Below, piece by piece: positions 17,662-25,890 of a stretch of 64,000 nucleotides of DNA. The notes under the pieces were generated by a model, which worked only from the letters and a program-made list of their open reading frames with translations, did no database searches and was not told where the DNA came from. The stretch is from Rhodothermales bacterium. Lineage in GTDB: Bacteria; Bacteroidota; Rhodothermia; Rhodothermales; VXPQ01. The DNA lies in assembly GCA_022821845.1 (NCBI GenBank), contig JAJECT010000029.1:1-64000 (forward strand). Reading direction: 5' to 3'. Within the stretch, counting starts at the first letter, position 1; each line of letters starts with the position of its first letter. The translations under genes were made by a program, and so were the position numbers.

Positions 17662-18726
17662 CTATTCTTCGGTTGCGTTCAGATCGATGTCCGCTACGTC
17701 CGGGTTGAGGCGCACGGTTGCGCGGGCGCGAAGCTGGTTTATCCCCTCTTCGACGGCGTCTCGCTGGCGTTCCCGCAGGATCCGCTGACGGACCACGGAG
17801 GAATCCATGGGCGTGGCGGCGCGGCGGCCGGTCAATCGGATGATGTGGTATCCGAAATCGGATTCGACGGGCGCTTGCGTTACGTCCCCGGAATCGCTGA
17901 GGGCATAGGCGGCCTCTTCGAAAGGCGCCACCATATCTCCCCGGTTAAAAAAGCCCAGGTCGCCCCCGGCAGGCCCCGAAGGTCCCTGCGAATGCAGGCG
18001 GGCCATTGCTGCGAAGTCCGCGCCGGCGCGAACGCTGTCCAGCACCGCTTCGGCCTGTTTCAGGGTGGAATCTTTCTGCGCGTCGGTTGCGCCCGGCGGA
18101 GGAATGAACAGAATATGCGACGCCCGCACTTCCTCCTCCCGCTCTTCAAGGAACGCCTCGATGGCTTCGGGATCGGGTGCTGCGGCGTTGTCCGCAAGAT
18201 GTTCGATAAACTTGCGCTGCGTGACGTCGTCGCGGATCTGCTCGCGGAGCGTTTCTTCCGTCAGGTTATCCCGCGCCAGGGCCTGGCGGTACGCTTCCTC
18301 TTCGGGAAATTGCGCCCGGACTTGCTGCATTTGCCGGTCCAGGTCCTCTGCCGTGGCGACAAGGCCGAGCCGATCCGCTTCGCCGAAGATCAGATGCCGC
18401 AACAGTACGAATTCTTCCACGATGCCTGTGCGAAGGCGGTCCATTTCGTCCGGATTGGCCATAATGCCGAATTGCATCGCCATGGACAGCGCTTGCTCCT
18501 CGAAGGCTTGCGTAAAGAGCGTGTCCGTTCCGAACTCGGACTGTACAACGACCGCAAGCGTGGGGTCGGACAAGGGTTCGCCCATAACGTAGGCCCCCTC
18601 CCCGGTCTGGGCAGACGTTTCTTCGCCGGATCCGCAGGCGGCGAACAAAAGCAGCGAGCCCAGGACGGCGCCAACGCGAACCGGCGCGAAAAAAGAGCGG
18701 ACGAAAGACAGGAAAGGAGCGTTCAT
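17662..18726 (-). CDS. SurA/PpiC-type peptidylprolyl isomerase lipoprotein
   Basis: A periplasmic chaperone that isomerises prolyl bonds of secreted or outer-membrane proteins. It begins with a signal peptide ending in the lipobox LFAAC (Cys31), so it is a lipoprotein. A SurA-like N-terminal helical region (residues about 60-190) precedes one parvulin domain starting at VRASHILF and including GGDLGFFNRGDMVAPFE and FGYHIIRLTG. At 354 residues with one parvulin domain it is closer to PrsA/PpiC than to E. coli SurA, which has two. Convergent with the GNAT gene, 19 bp apart. Confidence 0.92.
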   Translation of the reverse strand: MNAPFLSFVRSFFAPVRVGAVLGSLLLFAACGSGEETSAQTGEGAYVMGEPLSDPTLAVVVQSEFGTDTLFTQAFEEQALSMAMQFGIMANPDEMDRLRTGIVEEFVLLRHLIFGEADRLGLVATAEDLDRQMQQVRAQFPEEEAYRQALARDNLTEETLREQIRDDVTQRKFIEHLADNAAAPDPEAIEAFLEEREEEVRASHILFIPPPGATDAQKDSTLKQAEAVLDSVRAGADFAAMARLHSQGPSGPAGGDLGFFNRGDMVAPFEEAAYALSDSGDVTQAPVESDFGYHIIRLTGRRAATPMDSSVVRQRILRERQRDAVEEGINQLRARATVRLNPDVADIDLNATEE

Positions 18727-18872
18727 GATCGGTGCGATTCGTAAGGGATGCGGCAGGCGCGCGCAAGGCGTTCGCTGGCGCTTTCTGAAACTCTTCAGGC
18801 GTGTTTGCGTTGCAAGCAGTCTGGCGACGGTCGTTATGGCAGTATGGTTTTTCCGGCTGTCGCCCGCTGTCC

Positions 18873-18945
18873 GCCGCGTTCGTCTAGGGGTTTAGGACGC
18901 CAGCCTCTCACGCTGGTAACACGGGTTCGAATCCCGTACGCGGTA
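18873..18945 (+). tRNA. tRNA-Glu (CUC anticodon)
   Basis: A full cloverleaf can be drawn. The acceptor arms GCCGCGT and ACGCGGT pair, with a G-U first pair; the D arm is GTC/GAC; the anticodon stem CCAGC/GCTGG encloses the loop CTCTCAC with CUC at positions 34-36; and the T arm is ACGGG TTCGAAT CCCGT. The discriminator base is A and CCA is not encoded. It reads GAG codons. Confidence 0.92.
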
Positions 18946-19003
18946 CGCAATATATTGCCGGCGTCTCTTCCCCGTATCCTGACGCACAGGCATTTCGCGG
19001 CGC

Positions 19004-19729
19004 TTATTGCTGCGCGTCGGCGTCCTTTGCCGTCTGCTGGCGGTCCAGCACATTGTCCACGACGCCATAGTCCTTGGCTTCCTGGGCGCTGAGCCAGTAA
19101 TCCCGGTCCGCGTCGTGTTCGATTTGCTCCATCGACTTGTTCGTGTGCCGGGCAAGCACTTCGTACAACAACCGCTTCAGGCGAATAATTTCCTTGGCCT
19201 GGATTTCAATATCGGACGCCTGCCCTTGCGCGCCGCCCAGCGGCTGGTGCATCATGATGCGGGAATTGGGCAAGGCCCCGCGCTTGCCGGGCGCCCCGGC
19301 GGCCAGCAAGATCGCCCCCATCGACGCGGCGAGCCCCACGCACGTCGTGGCGATCGGAGCGTTGACCCATTGCATGGTGTCGTAGACGGCCAGCCCGCTG
19401 TAGATGACGCCCCCCGGCGAGTTGATGTACATGTTGATGTCCCGCTCGGAGTCCTCGCTCGTCAGGTACAGGAGTTGCGCCACCGCAAGGTTCGCAATCT
19501 GGTCGCTCACCGGCGTTCCAAGGATAATGATGCGTTCTTTCAGCAGTCGGCTGAAAATGTCGTAGGCGCGCTCGCCCCGGTTCGTTTGTTCGACGACCAT
19601 CGGCACGAGGGTCGCGATGGAATCCTCGCGAAAAGGGCCGCTGTATATGCTGCTCGGAACCGAGAGGTCCTTCGCGAACTTGACGAAATCTTCTACCATG
19701 TACGACGAGGGGATTACGGGATGAGACAC
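19004..19729 (-). CDS. clpP: ATP-dependent Clp protease proteolytic subunit
   Basis: Serine peptidase forming the double-heptamer chamber that degrades substrates delivered by ClpX or ClpA/C. The catalytic triad is visible: Ser136 in [11 protein letters not shown], His161 in MMHQPLGG and Asp210 in DADRDYWL. Two N-terminal features differ from E. coli ClpP: an extension of about 35 residues with Ser/Pro-rich sequence, and a possible internal start at Met11 (MVEDFVKFA). It lies 73 bp downstream of tig, the conserved tig-clpP order, but clpX is not next in this window. Confidence 0.96.
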   Translation of the reverse strand: MSHPVIPSSYMVEDFVKFAKDLSVPSSIYSGPFREDSIATLVPMVVEQTNRGERAYDIFSRLLKERIIILGTPVSDQIANLAVAQLLYLTSEDSERDINMYINSPGGVIYSGLAVYDTMQWVNAPIATTCVGLAASMGAILLAAGAPGKRGALPNSRIMMHQPLGGAQGQASDIEIQAKEIIRLKRLLYEVLARHTNKSMEQIEHDADRDYWLSAQEAKDYGVVDNVLDRQQTAKDADAQQ

Positions 19730-19802
19730 TGAGGGCGACGATGCTACCGTATCCCCGGAAGGGAGTTCCGCCGCGGGCGTTTTCGATCAGGGCGCAGGAT
19801 AC

Positions 19803-21146
19803 TCACATCGGGAGAAATATCCGGGATCGGCTCGGGGACGTCGGATCCGTTGGCTGTTCGTTGTCGTTGCCCTCGGCCCTGTCTTCGATCTCGAACATTT
19901 CGCCGAGGCGGGCGAAAAATTTCTGATGCAACAGGCTCCCCCGGACTTCTTCGATGTCGCCTATGCGTTCGTAGTACCGTCGCAGCGCTTCGCCAGAGAT
20001 CTCCTCGTGCTCTGCGGCGGCTTTGTCGAACCAGTCGTCCAGATTGTCCTCGGTTACTTCCAGTTGCTCCTGTTCGATATACGCGTCGCGGAGCAAGCCC
20101 CACTTGGCGTGCCGGGCGGCCAGGTCGCGCTGCGACTCCCTGAACGCCTGCACGTCGAAATGCTCCGGGAACTTGCCGCCGCGGTTTCTTTTCACGGAGT
20201 CGAGAAAATCGTCCAGGTGCAGTTCCACCGCCGATTCGGGGACGGGTATGTCGTGCAATTCCAGTATGCGTTCGACCATGTTTTCGGCAAGCAATCTTTG
20301 CTTTCGTTCGTTCGCCCGCTCGACGAGTTCTTCGCGCAGCTCGTCTTTCCATTCGTCCAGGGAAGCGATGCGCCCGTTCGTGATCTCTTCTGCAAACGCG
20401 TCGTCGAGGTCGGGCAGGTCCCGGCGCAACGTTTCCCGAATCGTGGCCTCGTACCGCCGCGCAGGGCCCTCGGCGTCTTCTTCGGGGGGCAGTTCCACCA
20501 TGCAGGTTTCCCCGGCCCGTTTGCCAAGAACAGCTTCCCGAATCTCTTTTAGCAGACTCCTTTGGTCCATGAAAAAGGTTACGCCCTCCCGCTTCTCTCC
20601 GATGACGGGCGCGCCGGTGGCGTCGTCCAGGCGCTGCATATCGAGAACGACCTGAAAATCGTCCTTGATTTCTTCGTCTTCGAGCGGAACGAGCGTAGCG
20701 TGCGCCTTCCGGTATCGCGTAATGTTTTCCGCCAGGTACTCGTCCGTAACCTCGCGCTGGAAACGCAGGATTTTTTCGCGGGACAAATCCTTGAGCGCGA
20801 TGTCCGGCCGGATTCCAAACCGGACCACGGCGCGCAGGTCCCCGTCCATTTCATACTCCATCGACGTAAGCATGGGGCGGCCTACCACATCGTAGTCTCC
20901 TTTTTCGACGATTTCCGTATGGAACGTCTCCATCACCTTGTTGTGGGCAAGCAGGCTGGCAAGTTCTTCTCCATGGAGTCTTTTGACGAGATGCAGGGGG
21001 ACCTTGCCGGGGCGGAAGCCTTTCATTTCCGTGCGGGCGCGCCGGCGGCGCAGGGCGGCGTTGAAGTCGGACGCAAGGTCTTCCGCCGCAGCTTCGATCT
21101 CAAGGTCGAGGGTTACTTCGCTGATTGAATGAATATTCGTTTGCAT
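19803..21146 (-). CDS. tig: Trigger factor
   Basis: Ribosome-bound chaperone and prolyl isomerase that meets nascent chains at the exit tunnel. The ribosome-binding signature is present near the N-terminus as KGFRPGKVPLHLVKR. A degenerate FKBP-like middle domain and a long helical C-terminal arm follow, with a terminal low-complexity tail. The 447 residues match the family. It is upstream of clpP in the same orientation, as in most bacteria. Confidence 0.95.
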   Translation of the reverse strand: MQTNIHSISEVTLDLEIEAAAEDLASDFNAALRRRRARTEMKGFRPGKVPLHLVKRLHGEELASLLAHNKVMETFHTEIVEKGDYDVVGRPMLTSMEYEMDGDLRAVVRFGIRPDIALKDLSREKILRFQREVTDEYLAENITRYRKAHATLVPLEDEEIKDDFQVVLDMQRLDDATGAPVIGEKREGVTFFMDQRSLLKEIREAVLGKRAGETCMVELPPEEDAEGPARRYEATIRETLRRDLPDLDDAFAEEITNGRIASLDEWKDELREELVERANERKQRLLAENMVERILELHDIPVPESAVELHLDDFLDSVKRNRGGKFPEHFDVQAFRESQRDLAARHAKWGLLRDAYIEQEQLEVTEDNLDDWFDKAAAEHEEISGEALRRYYERIGDIEEVRGSLLHQKFFARLGEMFEIEDRAEGNDNEQPTDPTSPSRSRIFLPM

Positions 21147-21230
21147 GGCGTCGTGTTTGTGCGCTTCGCGCGCAGGAGATAATCGCTTTCGTCCAGTAGC
21201 CGCAGGGGCCCGTTGCGCCGTTTGCCGGCG

Positions 21231-21539
21231 TTATATCGTGGCCAGCCTGGTTTGGGAAATCGGAATAAGGTAATGGTGTTCAAGCACGTCTTCGTGGACG
21301 CCGAACTCGCCGGTGCCGCGGAAATCCACCGCGACATACCGCCCCACGATTTGTTTGACTTCTCCGATCCCGTAATACGGCGGATGCGGGCCGTAATATA
21401 CCAGTTGGCCTTCCCGGAAGGCTTTTTTGTACCGGGCGCGTCGGTGAAACGAGGGAATCACCGGGAGCAAGTCCAGTCGATATGGAAGCGTTTTTTTCAA
21501 GAGGGCGTTCTCCGGACGTCTTTCCGAAAGGTAGGGCAT
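21231..21539 (-). CDS. Hypothetical protein with small beta-barrel-like C-terminus
   Basis: A protein of about 102 residues from the ATG at 21539; a GTG at 21557 would add six residues. It is basic at the N-terminus (SFHRRARYKKAF), then has EGQLVYYGPHPPYYGIGEVKQIVGRYVAVDFRG broken into short beta strands with glycine turns, which recalls DUF3553/CarD-like or SH3-like small barrels. There is no signal peptide. It lies downstream of nothing obvious, between tig and DUF4290. The coding call rests on a clean ORF and reasonable composition; the function is unknown. Confidence 0.55.
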   Translation of the reverse strand: MPYLSERRPENALLKKTLPYRLDLLPVIPSFHRRARYKKAFREGQLVYYGPHPPYYGIGEVKQIVGRYVAVDFRGTGEFGVHEDVLEHHYLIPISQTRLATI

Positions 21540-21709
21540 GCGCGGAATCTCTGCCACCTATCGATAAAAGTTCACGACGGCGCCCTGTCGGTTTGGTTGT
21601 CGTTCCGGCATTCGTTATTATTGCAATCCCGAATTATCGCGATCCGGAAGCATTGGTTCCCGGATGGCCTGTTCGGGCCGTACCCTAACGCGATGCGATC
21701 CCCAACGGC

Positions 21710-22021
21710 ATGAGCTCCACCGAATTCGACACGAAAATGGTTGACCGCCAGGTCGGCCGCAATGCAGAGCTGTTCGCCCGAGCGCTCAATAAACTGGATA
21801 CCGCGGAGCAGCGATATCCTTATCTGCGCATTCTGGTCAGCATTGTGGAGCAGGCGCATCCCGAGTGGAACCAGGCGCCGCAAAAGGACCTCCAGATCGC
21901 TCGGCTGGTCATGGAGATGGGCGCGCGCGTCGAGGAAAGCGAAATCGTCGAGGTCGTGCGCGTCCGGGACGAGGAGCGCGGCTATTCCCACGACGGAGCG
22001 GGGGCTGCGCCTACTCGATGA
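21710..22021 (+). CDS. DUF4290-like protein
   Basis: A 103-residue protein resembling the N-terminal half of DUF4290, a family largely confined to Bacteroidota. The region VGRNAELFARALNKLDTAEQR matches the family pattern 'YGRnvqkmv.....D..eR'. It is mostly alpha-helical, with no signal peptide. The family is usually longer (about 150-200 residues), so this may be a short variant. Its end overlaps the convergent ruvC end by 11 bp. Function unknown. Confidence 0.65.
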   Translation: MSSTEFDTKMVDRQVGRNAELFARALNKLDTAEQRYPYLRILVSIVEQAHPEWNQAPQKDLQIARLVMEMGARVEESEIVEVVRVRDEERGYSHDGAGAAPTR

Positions 22022-22562
22022 CGATATGCGGGTTCGCCCGCAGGAAACTTTTCCAGCTGGCGGGTCTTCGGGCGCCGCCTTCCGCGCGGCGATGTATGTG
22101 GCATAGCCCGACGGCAAGCGCGTCGGAGGCGTCGGACCCCATGGCGTCCGCATCGCATTCGTCCCGAATCGAGAGGAGGGCGCGCACCATATAGCGAACC
22201 TGTTCTTTCGAGGCGTTGCCTCGTCCGGTGACGGCCTTCTTGACCTGCTTCGGGGTATACTCGGTAACCGGAACCTCCCGGTTCAGCATGGCGATCATGG
22301 CGGCGGCCTGGGCGCGTCCAAGCTTCAGCATGGACTGCGGATTGCTGCCGTACACCGGCATCTCGATGGCGCATTCGTCCGGGCAATGGCGTTCTGCGAT
22401 CGCTGCGACGCCGTCGTAGATTTTTTTGAGGCGCAGCGCATGGTCCTCGCACCGGTCCAGGCGCAACACGCCGTAGTCCAGCATACGCTCGCCGGCGCTG
22501 TCGCAGGCGATCACGCCATACCCTGTGCATTGCGATCCGGGGTCGATGCCAAGCACGATCAT
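22011..22562 (-). CDS. ruvC: Crossover junction endodeoxyribonuclease RuvC
   Basis: Cuts Holliday junctions during recombination, working with RuvAB. Visible are the first catalytic Asp in GIDPGSQCTGYG, the acidic residue in CAIEMPVYG (the common form is AIE.vF), KKAVTGRGNASKEQV, and the C-terminal DASDALAVGLCH with the last acidic residues. The 183-residue length is normal. It is followed upstream by yebC in the same direction, 24 bp away; this yebC-ruvC order is common. Confidence 0.95.
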   Translation of the reverse strand: MIVLGIDPGSQCTGYGVIACDSAGERMLDYGVLRLDRCEDHALRLKKIYDGVAAIAERHCPDECAIEMPVYGSNPQSMLKLGRAQAAAMIAMLNREVPVTEYTPKQVKKAVTGRGNASKEQVRYMVRALLSIRDECDADAMGSDASDALAVGLCHIHRRAEGGARRPASWKSFLRANPHIVIE

Positions 22563-22586
22563 TGCAGGGGCTCCGCAAAAGGTTTT

Positions 22587-23342
22587 TCAGAAGGACAGGT
22601 CGGCAAGGAGTTCCTCGTTCAAGTCCAGGGTGGTGAAGACCGCCTGCACGTCCGGATGGTCGTCTATGCGTTCGATCAAGCGCAATACTTTCCGGGCGGC
22701 GTCGTCGGGAAGCGCGACGGCGGCGGAGGGTTCCCGAATCAACTGCGCCGCGGCGATCTCGACGCCCGCCTGTTCAAGCGCCGCGCGCACCGCGTCGAGC
22801 AAGTCGGGCGGCGTTGCGACGACATAGGCGTCGCCTTCCTGTTGCATATCCTCGGCGCCTGCTTCCACCACAATGTCGAACAGGGCCAGTTCGTCGCGCG
22901 GCTGTCCGGCAGCGGCAATTTCTATCATGCCTTTGCGTTCGAACAGATACCCCACCGAGCCGGACTTGCCCAGGCTGCCGCCCCCCTTGCCGAAAAGGTG
23001 GCGCAGGTCCGCCACCGTCCGGTTTCGGTTGTCCGTCAGCGTTTCCACGAACACCGCCACGCCATGCGGGCCATACCCCTCGTAGGTCGCCTCTTCGTAG
23101 TCTTCTCCCTGAATTTCCCCGGTGCCCCGCTTGATGGCGCGCGCTATATTTTCCTTGGGCATGTTTTCGGCCTTGGCCTTCTCGACCGCAAGCGCCAGCG
23201 CGGCGTTCATGGCGGGATCGCCTCCGCCTTCCCGGGCGGCTATCGTAACGTCACGAGAAATCCGCGCCCATACTTTCGACTTGCGCTGATCGGTTTTGGC
23301 TTTCTGCCGCTTGATTTTGGACCATTTATTGTGACCGGCCAT
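22587..23342 (-). CDS. yebC: YebC/PmpR family protein
   Basis: Begins MAGHNKWSKIKRQKAKTD, the near-invariant family start, and contains ENMPKENIARAIKRG and YEGYGPHGVAVFVE. Members act as transcription regulators (PmpR) or, as shown more recently, as ribosome-associated factors aiding polyproline translation; which applies cannot be told from sequence. It heads a yebC-ruvC operon. A repeat-family terminus sits about 35 bp upstream of its start and might carry its promoter. Confidence 0.94.
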   Translation of the reverse strand: MAGHNKWSKIKRQKAKTDQRKSKVWARISRDVTIAAREGGGDPAMNAALALAVEKAKAENMPKENIARAIKRGTGEIQGEDYEEATYEGYGPHGVAVFVETLTDNRNRTVADLRHLFGKGGGSLGKSGSVGYLFERKGMIEIAAAGQPRDELALFDIVVEAGAEDMQQEGDAYVVATPPDLLDAVRAALEQAGVEIAAAQLIREPSAAVALPDDAARKVLRLIERIDDHPDVQAVFTTLDLNEELLADLSF

Positions 23343-23376
23343 GGGAAACGCTGCGTACGGAATAGCATGTATTTAT

Positions 23377-23486
23377 GGATACGCGGATCAAAACCTGACG
23401 TACCTGCTACCGCGCCAGGGGCGATATTGTTCTGGCGACTTCTTCGCATCGTTTCGCAGCAGATCCGGACAGAACGCAGCGTATCC
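23377..23486. repeat. Short inverted-repeat element abutting repeat copy B
   Basis: A 110-bp stretch framed by GGATACGC and its exact inverse GCGTATCC. The left 18 bases GGATACGCGGATCAAAAC recur exactly at 44947. The right end sits against the left end of repeat copy B, forming the palindrome GTATCCTTAGGATAC. It may be a deleted relative of the larger element. It also covers the yebC upstream region. Confidence 0.55.
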
Positions 23487-23488
23487 TT

Positions 23489-23746
23489 AGGATACTCTGA
23501 TTAAATCCGCGAAGCTCAGAGGCTGCGAGGGGTGCGCTGGCAAGGAATGACGAAGCAGCGTGGCAGGCCCCACGTAATGAGGAATGACACAGCCAGCGTG
23601 CCCCTCGCAGCCTCCCGCAGGGCGCGTCACGCCCCCTGCCACCCGAATCTACGGTGTTTTTCTGCTGATTTCTAACGATACAAGCATGACACCCTTGACA
23701 TGCGACAGTGACGCGCTGAGCGAAGTGGCTTTAATCAGCGTATCCT
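23489..23746. mobile_element. MITE-like structured repeat, copy B
   Basis: A 258-bp non-coding copy of the element at 8942-9198, clearly alignable along its whole length with short differing patches near 23630-23700. Terminal inverted repeats are GGATACTCTGATTAAATCC and (reverse complement of the right end) GGATACGCTGATTAAAGCC. The internal hairpin GGCTGCGAGGGGTGCGCTGG / CCAGCGTGCCCCTCGCAGCC is better paired than in copy A and encloses GCGTGG/CCACGT. No ORF supports self-mobility. Small ORFs in the track here are artefacts. Confidence 0.75.
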
Positions 23747-23888
23747 TAACAAATGGGCTGCATAATGGCTATCTTCAGGGATAATCTTCGATTTCCTTGC
23801 GGCGGACGCCATGGGCGGCCCCCGACGTCCGCATTCCGCCGCCAGACGCGACAAATACTCCGAAGCAGGCGAAACAGCCTGTTCGGCC

Positions 23889-24500
23889 ATGCCTGAAAAG
23901 AACGCCCAGACAATCCCTTCGGAATCCGCCGAGCAGGACAAGCGCTGCGTGGCCCGCGCCCTCGCGGGGGACCAGAGGGCGTACGCCGAACTGCTTGAAA
24001 AGTACCACAGCGCGATTCGCCGCCACATCCAGAAAATTATTCGGGACCGCATGATCGTGGACGATCTGGTCCAGGAGGTTTTCGCGAAGGCGTTCGCGGC
24101 GCTGTCGTCGTATTCGTCCGCGTACGCCTTTTCCACCTGGTTGTACAAGATCGCCCAGAACCATGCGATCGACTATAACCGGAAGAAAAAACTCCCTACG
24201 CTGTCCATCGACCAGCCCGTCGAGACGCGCGATGGAGAAATGAAGATAGAATTGCCGGATACGACGTACCGACCGGACCGGCACATCGTGCAAGACGAAC
24301 GCAAAACGCTGATTCAGGAAGCCATCGACGCGCTTCCGGCGAAATACAACCGCGTCATCGTATTGCGCCATCAGCACGAAAAAAGTTACGAAGAAATCGC
24401 GCAGGAGCTCGATTTGCCACTGGGCACGGTAAAAGCGCATCTTTTCCGGGCGCGCCAGGCGCTCAACAAATACCTGCGCGATCGCCGCGACCTGCATTGA
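23889..24500 (+). CDS. ECF-type RNA polymerase sigma factor
   Basis: A sigma-70 family member with only regions 2 and 4, so of the extracytoplasmic-function type. The ATG at 23889 (MPEKNAQ) gives a compact N-terminus of 203 residues; the ATG at 23811 would add 26 Arg/Ala-rich residues. Region 2 includes [12 protein letters not shown] and [18 protein letters not shown]; region 4 is [42 protein letters not shown]. No anti-sigma gene follows; purB starts 29 bp downstream. Its stimulus and promoters are not visible. Repeat copy B lies just upstream. Confidence 0.92.
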   Translation: MPEKNAQTIPSESAEQDKRCVARALAGDQRAYAELLEKYHSAIRRHIQKIIRDRMIVDDLVQEVFAKAFAALSSYSSAYAFSTWLYKIAQNHAIDYNRKKKLPTLSIDQPVETRDGEMKIELPDTTYRPDRHIVQDERKTLIQEAIDALPAKYNRVIVLRHQHEKSYEEIAQELDLPLGTVKAHLFRARQALNKYLRDRRDLH

Positions 24501-24529
24501 CGCCCGCATTCGCCTTTTCGGCCCGAACC

Positions 24530-25828
24530 ATGATACCTCGATACACCCGCCCCGAAATGGGGGCACTGTGGAGCGAAGAAAACCGCTTTCAAGCCTGGCT
24601 GGACGTCGAACTGGCTGCGTGCGACGCCTGGTCGAAACGGGGCGCGATTCCCCGGGAGGACGTGGATTTGCTGTACGCGAAGGCCTCGTTCGACGTGGAT
24701 CGCATACATGAAATCGAGCGAACGACGCGGCACGACGTGGTGGCTTTTACGCGCGCGGTAAGCGAATCGCTGGGACCCGAAAAGAAGTGGGTGCACTATG
24801 GACTTACTTCTTCTGACGTGGTCGATACGGCGCTGATGGTCCAGATCAAAAAAGCCAACGATCTTTTGCTGGCCGCCATCGACCGGATGCTGCGGGCGCT
24901 GGCGGAGGCGGCCCGCAAGCACCGGCGGACGCTTATGATGGGTCGGACGCACGGCGTCCACGCCGAACCCACGACCTGGGGCCTGAAAATGGCGTTGTAC
25001 CATACGGAAATGGTCCGCAACCGGCGACGGTTCGCCGCGGCGGCCGAGGAAATGGCCGTGGGTAAATTGTCGGGCGCCGTGGGCACGTTTGCGCACATCC
25101 CGCCCGAGATCGAGCAGACGGTGTGCGAAAAGCTGGGCTTGCGCCCCGCGCCGGTCTCGACGCAAGTGCTCCAGCGAGATCGGCACGCGCATTATTTGTC
25201 CGTGCTGGCGCTCATCGGCGCGTCGCTTGAAAAAATGGCGGTGGAAGTGCGGGGCCTGCAAAAGAACGAGGTCCGCGAAGTCGAGGAGGCGTTCGGAAAG
25301 GGACAAAAAGGCTCTTCCGCCATGCCGCACAAACGCAATCCGGTAGGATCGGAAAACATCACGGGATGCGCCCGCCTGCTGCGCGGCTATATGATTTCGG
25401 CCTTTGAGAATGTGGCGCTCTGGCACGAGCGCGATATTTCTCATTCGTCCGTGGAACGGGTCGTTATTCCCGACGCGACCACGATTTTGCACTATGCGCT
25501 CCACCGGTTCGCTGGCATTCTGGAAACGCTGGTCGTCTATCCCGAAACGATGCGCGCGAACATGGAGCGGACGCACGGGCTGTACAACAGCCAGCGGCTC
25601 ATGCTTATGCTGATCGACAAGGGGTTGTCCCGCGAGGCGGCGTACGATCTGGTGCAACCGGCAGCGATGCGGGCCTGGGAGGCGGGGCGCCCGTTCCAGG
25701 AGATCGTCGCCGAAGATTCTGCCCTCATGAAGCATTTTTCACCGAAAGAAGTGGAACTTGCTTTCGATGCGTCGTACCACATGCAACGAATCGACTTCAT
25801 TTTCGAGCGCGCCGGCCTCGGCGATTAA
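24530..25828 (+). CDS. purB: Adenylosuccinate lyase
   Basis: Catalyses two fumarate-releasing steps of purine synthesis: SAICAR to AICAR and adenylosuccinate to AMP. The ATG at 24530 ([15 protein letters not shown]) matches the usual family start better than the track start at 24497. The fumarase/aspartase signature is [25 protein letters not shown] and [12 protein letters not shown] form the other conserved blocks. 432 residues, of the short B. subtilis-like type. It may be co-transcribed with the sigma gene upstream. purL lies elsewhere in this window, unlinked. Confidence 0.96.
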   Translation: MIPRYTRPEMGALWSEENRFQAWLDVELAACDAWSKRGAIPREDVDLLYAKASFDVDRIHEIERTTRHDVVAFTRAVSESLGPEKKWVHYGLTSSDVVDTALMVQIKKANDLLLAAIDRMLRALAEAARKHRRTLMMGRTHGVHAEPTTWGLKMALYHTEMVRNRRRFAAAAEEMAVGKLSGAVGTFAHIPPEIEQTVCEKLGLRPAPVSTQVLQRDRHAHYLSVLALIGASLEKMAVEVRGLQKNEVREVEEAFGKGQKGSSAMPHKRNPVGSENITGCARLLRGYMISAFENVALWHERDISHSSVERVVIPDATTILHYALHRFAGILETLVVYPETMRANMERTHGLYNSQRLMLMLIDKGLSREAAYDLVQPAAMRAWEAGRPFQEIVAEDSALMKHFSPKEVELAFDASYHMQRIDFIFERAGLGD

Positions 25829-25890
25829 GATTCCGTAACAAAAACTACATTTCGCAACGCTGCGCCTTCGCACAATTCGACATTTTCCCC

